Of a stretch of DNA of 64,000 nt, positions 44,069 through 51,908 are shown in pieces. Each line of letters starts with the position of its first letter. The first letter of the stretch is position 1. Where the stretch lies: the NCBI GenBank assembly GCA_021732145.1, contig JAKFVN010000003.1, positions 82,387 to 146,386 on the forward strand, written 5' to 3'. The DNA is from Alphaproteobacteria bacterium (GTDB lineage: Bacteria > Pseudomonadota > Alphaproteobacteria > UBA9219 > RGZA01). The notes below the pieces were generated by a model that saw only the letters and a list, made by a program, of their open reading frames with translations, did not search any database and was not told the DNA's origin. Made by a program: the position numbers and the translations under genes.

Positions 44069-44962
44069 TTATGCGGCTTTGGCGGAGGTCAATCCGACTT
44101 GCTGCAATACTTCCGCAATTTGCGCCTTGGTGGATGCTTGCGCTGGCACCATTGGCAGGCGAACTTCTTCGCTCATCATGCCCAAAAGGCTCATCGCGTA
44201 TTTCACCGGAACAGGATTCGGTTCGATGAACATGGATTGATGAAGTGGCATCAGCACATCGCGCAATTCGTTAAAACGCGGCATATCGCCAGCGCGCCAC
44301 GCATCCTGCATTTGGGTGCATAATTTTGGTGCCACATTTCCGCTAACCGATATGCAGCCAACGCCGCCCTGCGCCAAAAACGCTGACGCCGTCATGTCAT
44401 CCCCGCAGAATTGCTGGAATTGCGGGCCGCAATCAAGGCGGGTACGCACCGGGCGGGTCAAATCACCTGTGGCATCTTTAACACCAATCACCCGTGGCAA
44501 TTGTGCCAAACGCTGCATCGCAGGTGGCAGAATATCCACGACACAACGCGGGGGAATGTTGTAAAGCATGAGTGGTAACTGAGTCGCATCATGCACAGCT
44601 TTGAAATGTTGAACCAAACCCTCCTGCGAAGGCTTATTATAGTACGGCGTTACAATCAGCGCGCAATCCGCGCCGCGCGATTGCGCCTGGTTGGTGCGGC
44701 GAATAACATCGGCGGTATCGAACGAACCCGTTCCCATGATCACGGGCACGCGGCGCGCAGCCACTTCAACGGCAATATCCAGCAAACGGTCTTGTTCGGC
44801 TTCGGAAAGCGTGGGCGCTTCACCGGTGGTGCCACAAACGACAAGGCCGTTAACGCCTTCTTTAATTTGCCAATCTACAAAACGTTCAAACGCTTTTTCA
44901 TCAACCTGTCCGCCGCGAAACGGGGTCACCAGCGCGGTCATCAATCCTTGCAGTCGCAACAT
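44069..44962 (-). CDS. dapA: 4-hydroxy-tetrahydrodipicolinate synthase
   Basis: DapA condenses pyruvate with aspartate semialdehyde on the way to lysine and diaminopimelate. The ~297-aa TIM barrel shows LMTALVTPFRGGQVDEKAFE, GLVVCGTTGEAPTLSEAEQD, the Tyr in IVTPYYNKPSQEGLVQHF, and the Schiff-base Lys in PRVIGVKDATGDL. ATG 44962 is preferred since TTGAGG lies 6 nt upstream; TTG 44974 would add four residues. It is divergent from the lytic transglycosylase gene, with only a short shared upstream region. Confidence 0.96.
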   Translation of the reverse strand: MLRLQGLMTALVTPFRGGQVDEKAFERFVDWQIKEGVNGLVVCGTTGEAPTLSEAEQDRLLDIAVEVAARRVPVIMGTGSFDTADVIRRTNQAQSRGADCALIVTPYYNKPSQEGLVQHFKAVHDATQLPLMLYNIPPRCVVDILPPAMQRLAQLPRVIGVKDATGDLTRPVRTRLDCGPQFQQFCGDDMTASAFLAQGGVGCISVSGNVAPKLCTQMQDAWRAGDMPRFNELRDVLMPLHQSMFIEPNPVPVKYAMSLLGMMSEEVRLPMVPAQASTKAQIAEVLQQVGLTSAKAA

Positions 44963-45034
44963 ATGAAACCTCAAAATCCTCTAAACTCTGCCAAAAGTTT
45001 AACCGCTTCAACGGCCTTTTGCCACTATATATTT

Positions 45035-47041
45035 ATGGGCATAACCGTATTATTGGTTGTTTTCTTGGGGAATGCGGCCTTGGTAACCCCAGCATTTGCA
45101 GTGACTTATGCAGGCAGATCCAGCGCGTCCATCGGCGGTTCATCCAGCAGCTCATCAGGTAGTTTTACCTATGATGGTGGCGGGCTGCGCGCTGCGCTCG
45201 CCGCGCTGGATACGCGTTCAGGAATTGAGGCAGTGCGTGCAATGCAGGGCAGCAGCGACCCGTTGATGATTGATGTGATAACCGGATTGGCGATGGGTCA
45301 AGATGACAGCCCGTATGATTTTAACACCGCCTACCAGTTTTTGCTCAATCACACCTACTGGCCGGAAAGCGATCGCAACAATATTGCCAAGCAAGCCGAA
45401 AAGAAAATCGATGGCAATGTAGCACCCCAAACGCTGATTGCATTTTTCACCGCTTACCCTGCGCAAACAGGTGATGGCTTCGTGAATTACATTGATGCGC
45501 TATCGCAAACCAACCAATCCTCTAAAATTGGCAAGGCCATTCGCAACCATTGGCGCGAAGACAATATGGGCGAGGATGAACAGCGCATCTTCATCAACCG
45601 CTTTGGCCAGCAGCTTTCCGGCGCGGATACGTTTTACCGTCTCGACCGCGTGTTGTGGGAAAAGCAATATGAACAGGCCGAACGCCTCTACGGCATGATT
45701 AGCCCGGGGTTGAAGGCGCTTGCCGAAGCGCGCATCGCGCTATCCAAAAACAGCGATAAAGCGCCAAGGCTGGTGGAACGCGTGCCAAGCAATCTGCAAA
45801 GCGACCCGGGGTTGATGTATGAGCGCACCCGCTGGCGACGCAAGCATGATGACATGGCAGGCGCTTATTCCATCATGCGTTCTGCATCCTCGCGTCTTGG
45901 CCGCGCGGATGAATGGTGGGATGAGCGCAATCTGGTTATCCGTGATTTGATGTCAACCGGAAGCTATGCGGCCGCATACCAAATGGCGGCGCAGCACGGC
46001 ACGCTAAAGGGCCAGGAGTTTTCTGATGCGGAATTCATGGCGGGCTGGCTGGCGCTTCGCTACACCAATAACCCCACCGCTGCGCTGGGTCACTTCCAAC
46101 GCCTGAACGGAAATGCCACTGCGCCAATTACGTTTGCACGCGCTGCGTATTGGACAGGCCGCGCACAAGAAGCATTAGGCCAAAGAGAGCAGGCACAAAG
46201 CTGGTTCTCACGTGCTGCCAGTTTCGGCACAACCTATTATGGGCAATTGGCGGCTGCGCGGTTATACCCCACCAGCCAGATTTCAGCAGCAGCGCAGCCC
46301 GTGCCATCCGAAGCGGTATCGTATTTCAACAGCCTTGTGACAACAGCGATTGTCACGCAATTGGCGGAAGTGGGCGCAAAGAAGATTGCAGAGCGTTTTG
46401 CATTGGCCTTTGCCAATGCTTCAAACCAGGAAAATGATTTCCGTTTAATGGCTGGCCTTGCCTTGCAATTGAACATGCCGGATGTCGCGGTGAAAGTTGC
46501 AAAGGCCGCAGCCAAAAAACAAATCGTGCTTCCGGTTGAAGGTTATCCGGTTCTCAATATCATCAGCGGTGACATCGCGCCGCTTGCACACGCCATCACG
46601 CGCCAGGAAAGCCAGTTTGATGCGCGCATCGCCAGTACATCGAACGCGCAAGGGCTGATGCAGCTTTTACCATCCACCGCAAAGCATGTTGCAAACAAGA
46701 CTGGCTTATCAGTTGACCCCACTAATTTATATGACCCGGAAACCAATGTAGCCTTGGGCACGGCATACTTGCAGGAATTGATGGGCAATTTTGATGGCTC
46801 ATTGCCGCTCACCATCGGTTCATACAATGCAGGGCCAGGGCGTATGCGCCAATGGCTCAACAGCTCCATGGGCGACCCGCGCGGCAAGGATGTGGACTTC
46901 GTCGTTGATTGGATTGAAACCATTCCCTTTAACGAAACACGCAATTATGTTCAGCGTGTTCTGGAAGCCCTGCAATTGTACCGCGCAAAGCTTAACGGCG
47001 GCGCCGCAATTCTGGGGATAAACCGCGATATTACGGGTTAA
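45035..47041 (+). CDS. Soluble lytic murein transglycosylase (Slt-type)
   Basis: This periplasmic enzyme cleaves peptidoglycan with 1,6-anhydro product formation. From ATG 45035 the ~668-aa protein has a clean signal peptide (MGITVLLVVFLGNAALVTPA, then FA). A Ser/Gly-rich stretch follows, and then a long helical superhelix of the Slt70 U/L-domain kind (for example ARIALSKNSDKAPRLVERVP, YWTGRAQEALGQREQAQSWF). The C-terminal SLT domain has catalytic Glu in HAITRQESQFDARIASTSNA, then QGLMQLLPSTAKHVA, DPETNVALGTAYLQELM and TIGSYNAGPGRMRQWL. ATG 44963 would add 24 residues but would abut the dapA start codon, leaving no divergent promoter space; neither start has a good RBS. Confidence 0.93.
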   Translation: MGITVLLVVFLGNAALVTPAFAVTYAGRSSASIGGSSSSSSGSFTYDGGGLRAALAALDTRSGIEAVRAMQGSSDPLMIDVITGLAMGQDDSPYDFNTAYQFLLNHTYWPESDRNNIAKQAEKKIDGNVAPQTLIAFFTAYPAQTGDGFVNYIDALSQTNQSSKIGKAIRNHWREDNMGEDEQRIFINRFGQQLSGADTFYRLDRVLWEKQYEQAERLYGMISPGLKALAEARIALSKNSDKAPRLVERVPSNLQSDPGLMYERTRWRRKHDDMAGAYSIMRSASSRLGRADEWWDERNLVIRDLMSTGSYAAAYQMAAQHGTLKGQEFSDAEFMAGWLALRYTNNPTAALGHFQRLNGNATAPITFARAAYWTGRAQEALGQREQAQSWFSRAASFGTTYYGQLAAARLYPTSQISAAAQPVPSEAVSYFNSLVTTAIVTQLAEVGAKKIAERFALAFANASNQENDFRLMAGLALQLNMPDVAVKVAKAAAKKQIVLPVEGYPVLNIISGDIAPLAHAITRQESQFDARIASTSNAQGLMQLLPSTAKHVANKTGLSVDPTNLYDPETNVALGTAYLQELMGNFDGSLPLTIGSYNAGPGRMRQWLNSSMGDPRGKDVDFVVDWIETIPFNETRNYVQRVLEALQLYRAKLNGGAAILGINRDITG

Positions 47042-47109
47042 CATAGCTCTCCTCTTGCTTCGGTCACGGGCGGTCTGATAGCATTCTATGCATCAGGGAG
47101 ACGCCCGAA

Positions 47110-47451
47110 ATGGATAGCATTATTAATCTGCCTACCCTCATTATGCTTGGAATTATGGTCATCGGTGCGGGCGGCTTTGTCGTCGGCGCAATGCTGTGGC
47201 TAAAGCGCCTTCGCGCCAATTTGGCCTCCGCCGTTTCCGAAGCGCTTGCACGTCAAATTACCCACGGCCAAAAGGTTGAAGAAGCGTTATCCGTATTACA
47301 GCAAAACCAGAAGAAGATGGAAGGCCAAACCCTGCTATTGGCCGAAGCCCAAACAAGAGCGCGCAATGACATCAACGCATTGGCGCAGCGTTTTGAACAG
47401 CGCGAAGTCAGTGCGGATGCACAAAACCAAACCACGCGCGTTCTTCACTAA
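47110..47451 (+). CDS. Single-pass membrane protein with coiled coil, unknown function
   Basis: This 113-aa protein has one N-terminal TM helix (IMLGIMVIGAGGFVVGAMLW) followed by KRLR and a ~75-residue helical, Gln/Glu/Ala-rich region likely to form a coiled coil (VSEALARQITHGQKVEEALS, LQQNQKKMEGQTLLLAEAQT). It lies between the lytic transglycosylase and a LysE-type exporter. It could be a DUF-type membrane anchor or RmuC-like fragment, but nothing identifies a function. The RBS GGGAG lies upstream of ATG 47110. Confidence 0.7.
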   Translation: MDSIINLPTLIMLGIMVIGAGGFVVGAMLWLKRLRANLASAVSEALARQITHGQKVEEALSVLQQNQKKMEGQTLLLAEAQTRARNDINALAQRFEQREVSADAQNQTTRVLH

Positions 47452-47472
47452 TTTTCTTCTTAATAAAATAAT

Positions 47473-48081
47473 ATGCCTTCAAACCTTTTAAGCGCGCTCG
47501 TGCTATTCGCGCTCGTTTCATCATTCACCCCCGGCCCGAATAACATGATGCTGATGGCATCGGGCGTTAATTTCGGCTTTAAACGCACATTGCCGCATAT
47601 GCTGGGCGTTGCGCTGGGCTTTGGCATGATGCTGCTCGCCGTTGGCTTTGGCATCTCCGGCCTGTTTAAAGCCTACCCGTTCCTCTATTCCGTTTTGAAA
47701 ATTTGCAGCATCGCTTACATGCTTTTTCTTGCTTACAAGGTTGCAACCGCAGGCCCAGTTGGCAATGACATCAGCGAGCAATCCAAGCCCATGACATTTC
47801 TTCAAGCGGTTGCATTCCAATGGGTGAACCCCAAAGCGTGGACGATGGCGCTTACTGCAATTTCCGCCTACACCATTCCCGATGATTACATCAACAGCTT
47901 GCTGGTAATGACACTTGTGTTTGTGCTGGTGAATTTTCCGGTGGTGTCGATATGGACGACTTTCGGCGTGAGCCTTCGCGGGTTTTTGCGCGATGCACAA
48001 AAAGTCCGTATCTTTAACATCATCATGGCGATTCTGCTCGTTATCTCGCTCTGGCCTGCGCTGGCAGGCACGTTTAAATAA
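47473..48081 (+). CDS. LysE/RhtB family amino-acid exporter
   Basis: This 202-aa membrane protein has about six TM helices. The family signature is in the first helix: LVSSFTPGPNNMMLMASGVN, followed by GFKRTLPHMLGVALGFGMML. FLQAVAFQWVNPKAWTMALT is the second conserved region. LysE/RhtB proteins export amino acids or homoserine lactone-like compounds; the substrate is not predictable. It is 21 nt after the coiled-coil gene, so the two may be co-transcribed. Confidence 0.9.
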   Translation: MPSNLLSALVLFALVSSFTPGPNNMMLMASGVNFGFKRTLPHMLGVALGFGMMLLAVGFGISGLFKAYPFLYSVLKICSIAYMLFLAYKVATAGPVGNDISEQSKPMTFLQAVAFQWVNPKAWTMALTAISAYTIPDDYINSLLVMTLVFVLVNFPVVSIWTTFGVSLRGFLRDAQKVRIFNIIMAILLVISLWPALAGTFK

Positions 48082-48188
48082 GCCATTTCAGGCATCTGGC
48101 GCTGTTTAAGAAGCTGTTAACAGCTATTGCGCTATGCTTCATTACGTATGCATGTTACGTATCAATCACCATCAACCCCGCTTAAATC

Positions 48189-48875
48189 ATGAAACATCCC
48201 ATGACATCTGAATCACAGGTGAACCTTGCCGCGCCCTCACTTTCGGCGGCTGAGCAATGGGTTCCTAAATCTTCATCCATCAACGCCGAAAAAGTTCTTA
48301 TCCGCAGCGTATGCGTTTATTGCGGATCATCCTCGCGCGTGGCGCAGCGTTACAAGGATAATGCCAAAACCATCGGCACCATGCTCGCGCAAAAAGGCAT
48401 TGATGTGGTCTATGGCGGCGGGCGCGTAGGATTAATGGGCATTGTGGCTGATGCCGCGATGAATGCGGGTGGCAAGGTTATCGGCATTATTCCGCAGCAT
48501 ATTCAATCGAAGGAAATCGAGCATCATGGCTTAACCGAACTGCATGTGGTTGAAAGCATGCATATCCGCAAAGCGATGATGGCCGAAAAATCCGATGCGT
48601 TTGTCGTATTGCCGGGCGGCTTTGGCACCCTTGATGAAGCCTTTGAAATCATCACCTGGAAACAGCTGCAATTGCATGAAAAGCCCGTCATCATTTTTGA
48701 TGATGGTGGTTTCTGGGATCCACTTGTGAAACTGATGGATAACCTGATTAAAGAAGGCTTTGCGAGCGAGCGTCACCGCAGCATGTATCAGGTTGCGCAC
48801 AGCCTTGATGAAGTGTTCGAGCTGCTCAAGCAGCCCATCGTGCCGCCGCCACCCATTGAAACAAAGTGGCTTTAA
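48189..48875 (+). CDS. LOG family protein (cytokinin riboside 5'-monophosphate phosphoribohydrolase-like)
   Basis: This 228-aa TIGR00730-type protein has the family motifs SVCVYCGSSSRVAQRYKDNA, GIDVVYGGGRVGLMGIVADA, the catalytic-region MHIRKAMMAEKSDAFVVLPG with GGFGTLDE, and ITWKQLQLHEKPVIIFDDGG. LOG enzymes release free bases from nucleoside 5'-monophosphates. The N-terminal ~35 residues are extra and less conserved. The start could be 48189 or the ATG four codons later. It looks monocistronic. Confidence 0.92.
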   Translation: MKHPMTSESQVNLAAPSLSAAEQWVPKSSSINAEKVLIRSVCVYCGSSSRVAQRYKDNAKTIGTMLAQKGIDVVYGGGRVGLMGIVADAAMNAGGKVIGIIPQHIQSKEIEHHGLTELHVVESMHIRKAMMAEKSDAFVVLPGGFGTLDEAFEIITWKQLQLHEKPVIIFDDGGFWDPLVKLMDNLIKEGFASERHRSMYQVAHSLDEVFELLKQPIVPPPPIETKWL

Positions 48876-48921
48876 ATAAGTAGCGCTTGCGCCGCTAGCC
48901 CATCGGTTTTAATTTGGCGGC

Positions 48922-49536
48922 ATGCCGCTTTCTCCCCTAACCGTTTCCAATCTTTCCTGCACGCGTCCCAGTGTAAATGGGGGCGATCGTAATCTGTTTG
49001 CGCCAGTAAGCTTCACATTGAATCCTGCCAGCGCACTTATTCTGCGCGGCGAAAATGGCAGCGGGAAAAGTACCTTGCTTCGCGCACTCGCGGGTTTGTT
49101 TCCTTCAAACACCGCGCCGCTATCGTCATTCCTTTATCTGGGTCATGCCAATGCGCTGCACCCCGATATGAATGCGATTGAACATTTGAATTTCTGGCGC
49201 ACGCTGCATGCCACGCACAATACTGGCCGCGATGTAAATAAAGTTGCCAATGAGCTGATATTGGAAACGCTGGGCCTAACCGCGCAGCGGCATCAGCTTG
49301 CCGCGCAATTATCAAACGGGCAAAAGCGCCGCTTATCCTTCGGGCGGCTGCTGTTGCAACAGGCGGATTGCTGGCTGCTGGATGAACCGCAAGCCGCATT
49401 GGATAACGCGGCGCACCAAATGCTGCTCAAACTGATTGCGCAGCATTTGGCAGCAGGCGGCATGGCCATTATCGCCAGCCATGATGAATTGGCCATTCAA
49501 GGCGCAGAAATGATTGAATTGCGGGCTTATACATGA
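48922..49536 (+). CDS. ccmA: Heme exporter ATP-binding protein CcmA
   Basis: CcmA is the ATPase of the CcmABCD complex, which releases holoCcmE in System I cytochrome c maturation. The 204-aa protein has Walker A ILRGENGSGKSTLLRALAGL, the signature LSNGQKRRLSFGRLLLQQAD, Walker B CWLLDEPQAALDNAAHQ, and the His switch in AIIASHDELA. It is coupled to ccmB by a 4-nt overlap. Confidence 0.95.
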   Translation: MPLSPLTVSNLSCTRPSVNGGDRNLFAPVSFTLNPASALILRGENGSGKSTLLRALAGLFPSNTAPLSSFLYLGHANALHPDMNAIEHLNFWRTLHATHNTGRDVNKVANELILETLGLTAQRHQLAAQLSNGQKRRLSFGRLLLQQADCWLLDEPQAALDNAAHQMLLKLIAQHLAAGGMAIIASHDELAIQGAEMIELRAYT

Positions 49537-50201
49537 ACGCAATCCTTTCCCTATTTAAGCGCGAAATGGTGATTGCATGGCGCACAAGAGCGCAAAGCAT
49601 GGCGCATCTGGTCTTTGTGCTGCTAATGATTACGCTATTCCCCTTCGCCCTTGGCCCGGATGAAACGCAATTGCGGCGCTTGGCGCCTGGCCTGCTCCTG
49701 CTCGCCATTCTGCTCGGGCAAATGCTTGGCTTTGAAAAACTGTTTAGTGCGGATTACCAAAACGGCACGCTGGATATTATTCATGGTTCTAAGCTTTCGC
49801 TTTCCTTTTACGCCATTGTAAAAAGCAAGGCGCAATGGTGCGCATTATTATTGCCTATCATTCTATGCAGCCCGCTGCTGATGTTACTGCTGCATGTGCC
49901 CGTCACGCAAATGCCGGTACTTATCCTCGCGCTCCTCCTCGCATCCTATGTTATTCAGCAATTGGGAATGCTGGGCGCGGCACTGGCACTTGGCGCAAAA
50001 CATGCTGGCCTCCTTTTGCCGCTCTTGCTTATTCCGTTTTATATTCCGGTGATGATTTTCGCCGTTAGCCTTGCCACCACCGGCTTTGAAGGCGAAGGAT
50101 TGCAGGCGCTTTATTTCCTTTCCGCGCTACTTATTCTTTATTCATCCACCCTTCCATTCCTAACGGGCGCTGCGTTGCGTTCTGCTATCCAATCGTCATA
50201 G
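49533..50201 (+). CDS. ccmB: Heme exporter membrane protein CcmB
   Basis: This 222-aa protein has six hydrophobic helices. Typical CcmB features are LFKREMVIAWRTRAQSMAHL, FVLLMITLFPFALGPDETQL, the APGLLLLAILLGQMLGFEKL segment, DYQNGTLDIIHGSKLSLSFY, and a helical PLLLIPFYIPVMIFAVSLAT. It is the membrane subunit partnering CcmA. Its ATG overlaps the ccmA stop; ccmC starts 6 nt downstream. Confidence 0.94.
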   Translation: MNAILSLFKREMVIAWRTRAQSMAHLVFVLLMITLFPFALGPDETQLRRLAPGLLLLAILLGQMLGFEKLFSADYQNGTLDIIHGSKLSLSFYAIVKSKAQWCALLLPIILCSPLLMLLLHVPVTQMPVLILALLLASYVIQQLGMLGAALALGAKHAGLLLPLLLIPFYIPVMIFAVSLATTGFEGEGLQALYFLSALLILYSSTLPFLTGAALRSAIQSS

Positions 50202-50207
50202 GTTCCC

Positions 50208-50924
50208 ATGCTGCATTACTTTGCCAACCCCAGCCGTTTCCAGAAAATTGCCCGTATCCTGTGGCCTTTATTTGGGGCGCTGAGCCTTATCCTGTTCACG
50301 CTTGGCACACACGCAGCACTGGTTACATCGCCGCCCGATTACCAGCAGGGCGAAACCGTGCGCATTATGTATGTGCATGTTCCCGCCGCATGGTGGGCGC
50401 TGGCGCTCTATACCATCATGGCGCTTGCCGCCATTACCGCGTTTGTATGGAAACACACCGTCGCTGATTTATTCTGCAAAGCTGCTGCGCCGGTTGGCGC
50501 GGTGCTCAGCGCCATCTGCCTCATCACCGGAAGCATTTGGGGCAAGCCAATGTGGGGCGCGTGGTGGGTGTGGGATGCACGGCTTACATCCATGCTGATT
50601 TTATTTTTTCTCTATGTTGGATTCATCGTATTGCGCAACGCATTTGATGACGAACAGCGCGGCGAAAAAGCCAGCCAGATTTTATTGGTGGTTGGCCTTA
50701 TCAACATTCCGATTATCAAATTCTCCGTTGATTGGTGGAATACGCTGCATCAGGGCGCAACGATCATCAAAAAAGGCGGGCCTTCCCTTGACCCCAGCAT
50801 GATGCCGGCGCTTTTTTTAATGGCCGGAGGCGTTTTTTTCTTCTGCGGGGCCATCATTTTGCTGCGAATTCTAACGGCCATTACCATGAAAAAACTCGAA
50901 AATACTCAAAAAAGCCAAAATTAA
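50208..50924 (+). CDS. ccmC: Heme-handling protein CcmC
   Basis: CcmC attaches heme to CcmE. The 238-aa protein has six TM helices, a conserved periplasmic His region around MYVHVPAAWWALALYTIMAL, and the tryptophan-rich WWD heme-handling motif in KPMWGAWWVWDARLTSMLIL. WWNTLHQGATIIK provides the second conserved His. No ccmD-like small ORF follows. The rest of the maturation genes (ccmE-H) are elsewhere. Confidence 0.95.
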   Translation: MLHYFANPSRFQKIARILWPLFGALSLILFTLGTHAALVTSPPDYQQGETVRIMYVHVPAAWWALALYTIMALAAITAFVWKHTVADLFCKAAAPVGAVLSAICLITGSIWGKPMWGAWWVWDARLTSMLILFFLYVGFIVLRNAFDDEQRGEKASQILLVVGLINIPIIKFSVDWWNTLHQGATIIKKGGPSLDPSMMPALFLMAGGVFFFCGAIILLRILTAITMKKLENTQKSQN

Positions 50925-51088
50925 TGCCCATTTTTCTTAGCTTAATGCTTGTTTTACACATTTTTTAATTACATCCAAAAAAAGTGATTTCAGGTGTTTT
51001 TGCTTTCATGGTTAGGGAGTAATCTGAAAATACAGAATCAAAAAAACCCAATAAAGAGGCCAAGGGTTCTGGAATAAGACAAACGCCC

Positions 51089-51117
51089 GAGCGGTTGTGC
51101 CATAAGGCACAGAGCGA
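51089..51117. repeat. Family A hairpin repeat upstream of the 51.2-kb small gene
   Basis: GAGCGGT, stem TGTGCC-ataa-GGCACA, then GAGCGA. Extended flanks cgccc... and ...tggtg match the xseA copy. The stem differs from that copy by paired changes only (GCGCC/GGCGC versus GTGCC/GGCAC). It lies in a 243-nt, otherwise AT-rich gap after ccmC. Confidence 0.75.
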
Positions 51118-51167
51118 ATGGTGGAAAAGATAAAAAAAGAAGATTGCTTTTGTAAGGATAGAGTGCC

Positions 51168-51395
51168 GTGCGAGTAGATATGACACCGACTGTTTTTCTT
51201 GCCCTATGTGGCCTTGTAAAGGACGCGCTTGTTGTTCCAAGCGATGCGACACCTGTGCTGCAAAAAGCAGCGGCAGAGCTTTCGGCGGCCTTCAATGAAC
51301 TGTCGGAAATCCCAGCACAGCTCGAACCCCACACCGAAACAATCAGCAATTTGGCTAGTGAATCTGCGGATTCTTCAAAACAGGCTGTTGCTTAA
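51168..51395 (+). CDS. Small acidic protein, unknown function (doubtful gene)
   Basis: A 75-aa reading frame from GTG 51168 has AAGGAT about 10 nt upstream. The peptide is acidic, Ala/Ser/Glu-rich and helical (QKAAAELSAAFNELSEIPAQ) and may carry a short hydrophobic N-terminus (TPTVFLALCGLVKDALVV). Nothing identifies it. It lies 15 nt before the LABNT gene. It could be a real short protein or a leader; an inner ATG at 51180 is an alternative start. Confidence 0.45.
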   Translation: MRVDMTPTVFLALCGLVKDALVVPSDATPVLQKAAAELSAAFNELSEIPAQLEPHTETISNLASESADSSKQAVA

Positions 51396-51410
51396 GCCCA
51401 GCTTCGTTCT

Positions 51411-51869
51411 ATGTTCCCTGCCATGATTAATCACGCGTTCGATGTCGTATGGGCATGGCTATCCGGTCATTTTAATTTTTTAGTGCTGTTTGGCCTGTTG
51501 GGTCAGGCCCTGTTCATGATGCGCTTTATCGCCCAATGGGTGCATAGCGAGAAAATGGGCCGCAGCGCCGTGCCGGAAATTTTCTGGGCCTTCAGCATTG
51601 GCGGCGGGCTGGTTCTGCTCATTTATGCCATTTTGAAAAACGATTTCGTGTTTATCGTCGGGCAATCGCTGGGCCTTTTTATCTATGCCCGCAACGTGTT
51701 TTTCATCCACAAAATCAAAGCCAAGCAACAGGCCAATAACCCTGCGCAAATCCTGCATGAATTGTCGTTTGAAGTGACCGAGCTTTCGGCAAAGGGCCGC
51801 GAACTGACACCCGATGAAATAAAGGCCGCCAGCGAAGCATTGGTTACCTTGCAGCACATCAAGAAATAA
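51411..51869 (+). CDS. Lipid A biosynthesis N-terminal (LABNT) domain membrane protein
   Basis: This 152-aa membrane protein of the COG3952/LABNT family has TM segments around LVLFGLLGQALFMMRFIAQW, FSIGGGLVLLIYAILKNDFV and GQSLGLFIYARNVFFIHKIK, with conserved QW-HSE and R-SAVPEIFW residues between them. The family often sits with ArnT-like glycosyltransferases and polyprenyl-phosphate sugar transferases. The next gene here is ArnT-like, so it probably helps in sugar transfer to lipid A or another envelope lipid. The C-terminal ~45 residues are cytoplasmic and charged. Confidence 0.88.
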   Translation: MFPAMINHAFDVVWAWLSGHFNFLVLFGLLGQALFMMRFIAQWVHSEKMGRSAVPEIFWAFSIGGGLVLLIYAILKNDFVFIVGQSLGLFIYARNVFFIHKIKAKQQANNPAQILHELSFEVTELSAKGRELTPDEIKAASEALVTLQHIKK

Positions 51870-51908
51870 GCTTGTTGAAGTGAAACGTCGCGCCACTTAA
51901 TGTAGCGC

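Noticed and set aside
44591..44962. N-terminal extension of the lytic transglycosylase frame to 44591
   Set aside because: This part lies antisense to dapA and comes before a signal peptide; starts at 45035 or 44963 are far more likely.
48755..48780. gcgagcgagcg in the LOG gene as a family B copy
   Set aside because: The match is a short purine-pyrimidine run, lacks the TTAT core and stem, and the protein is colinear with the LOG family there.
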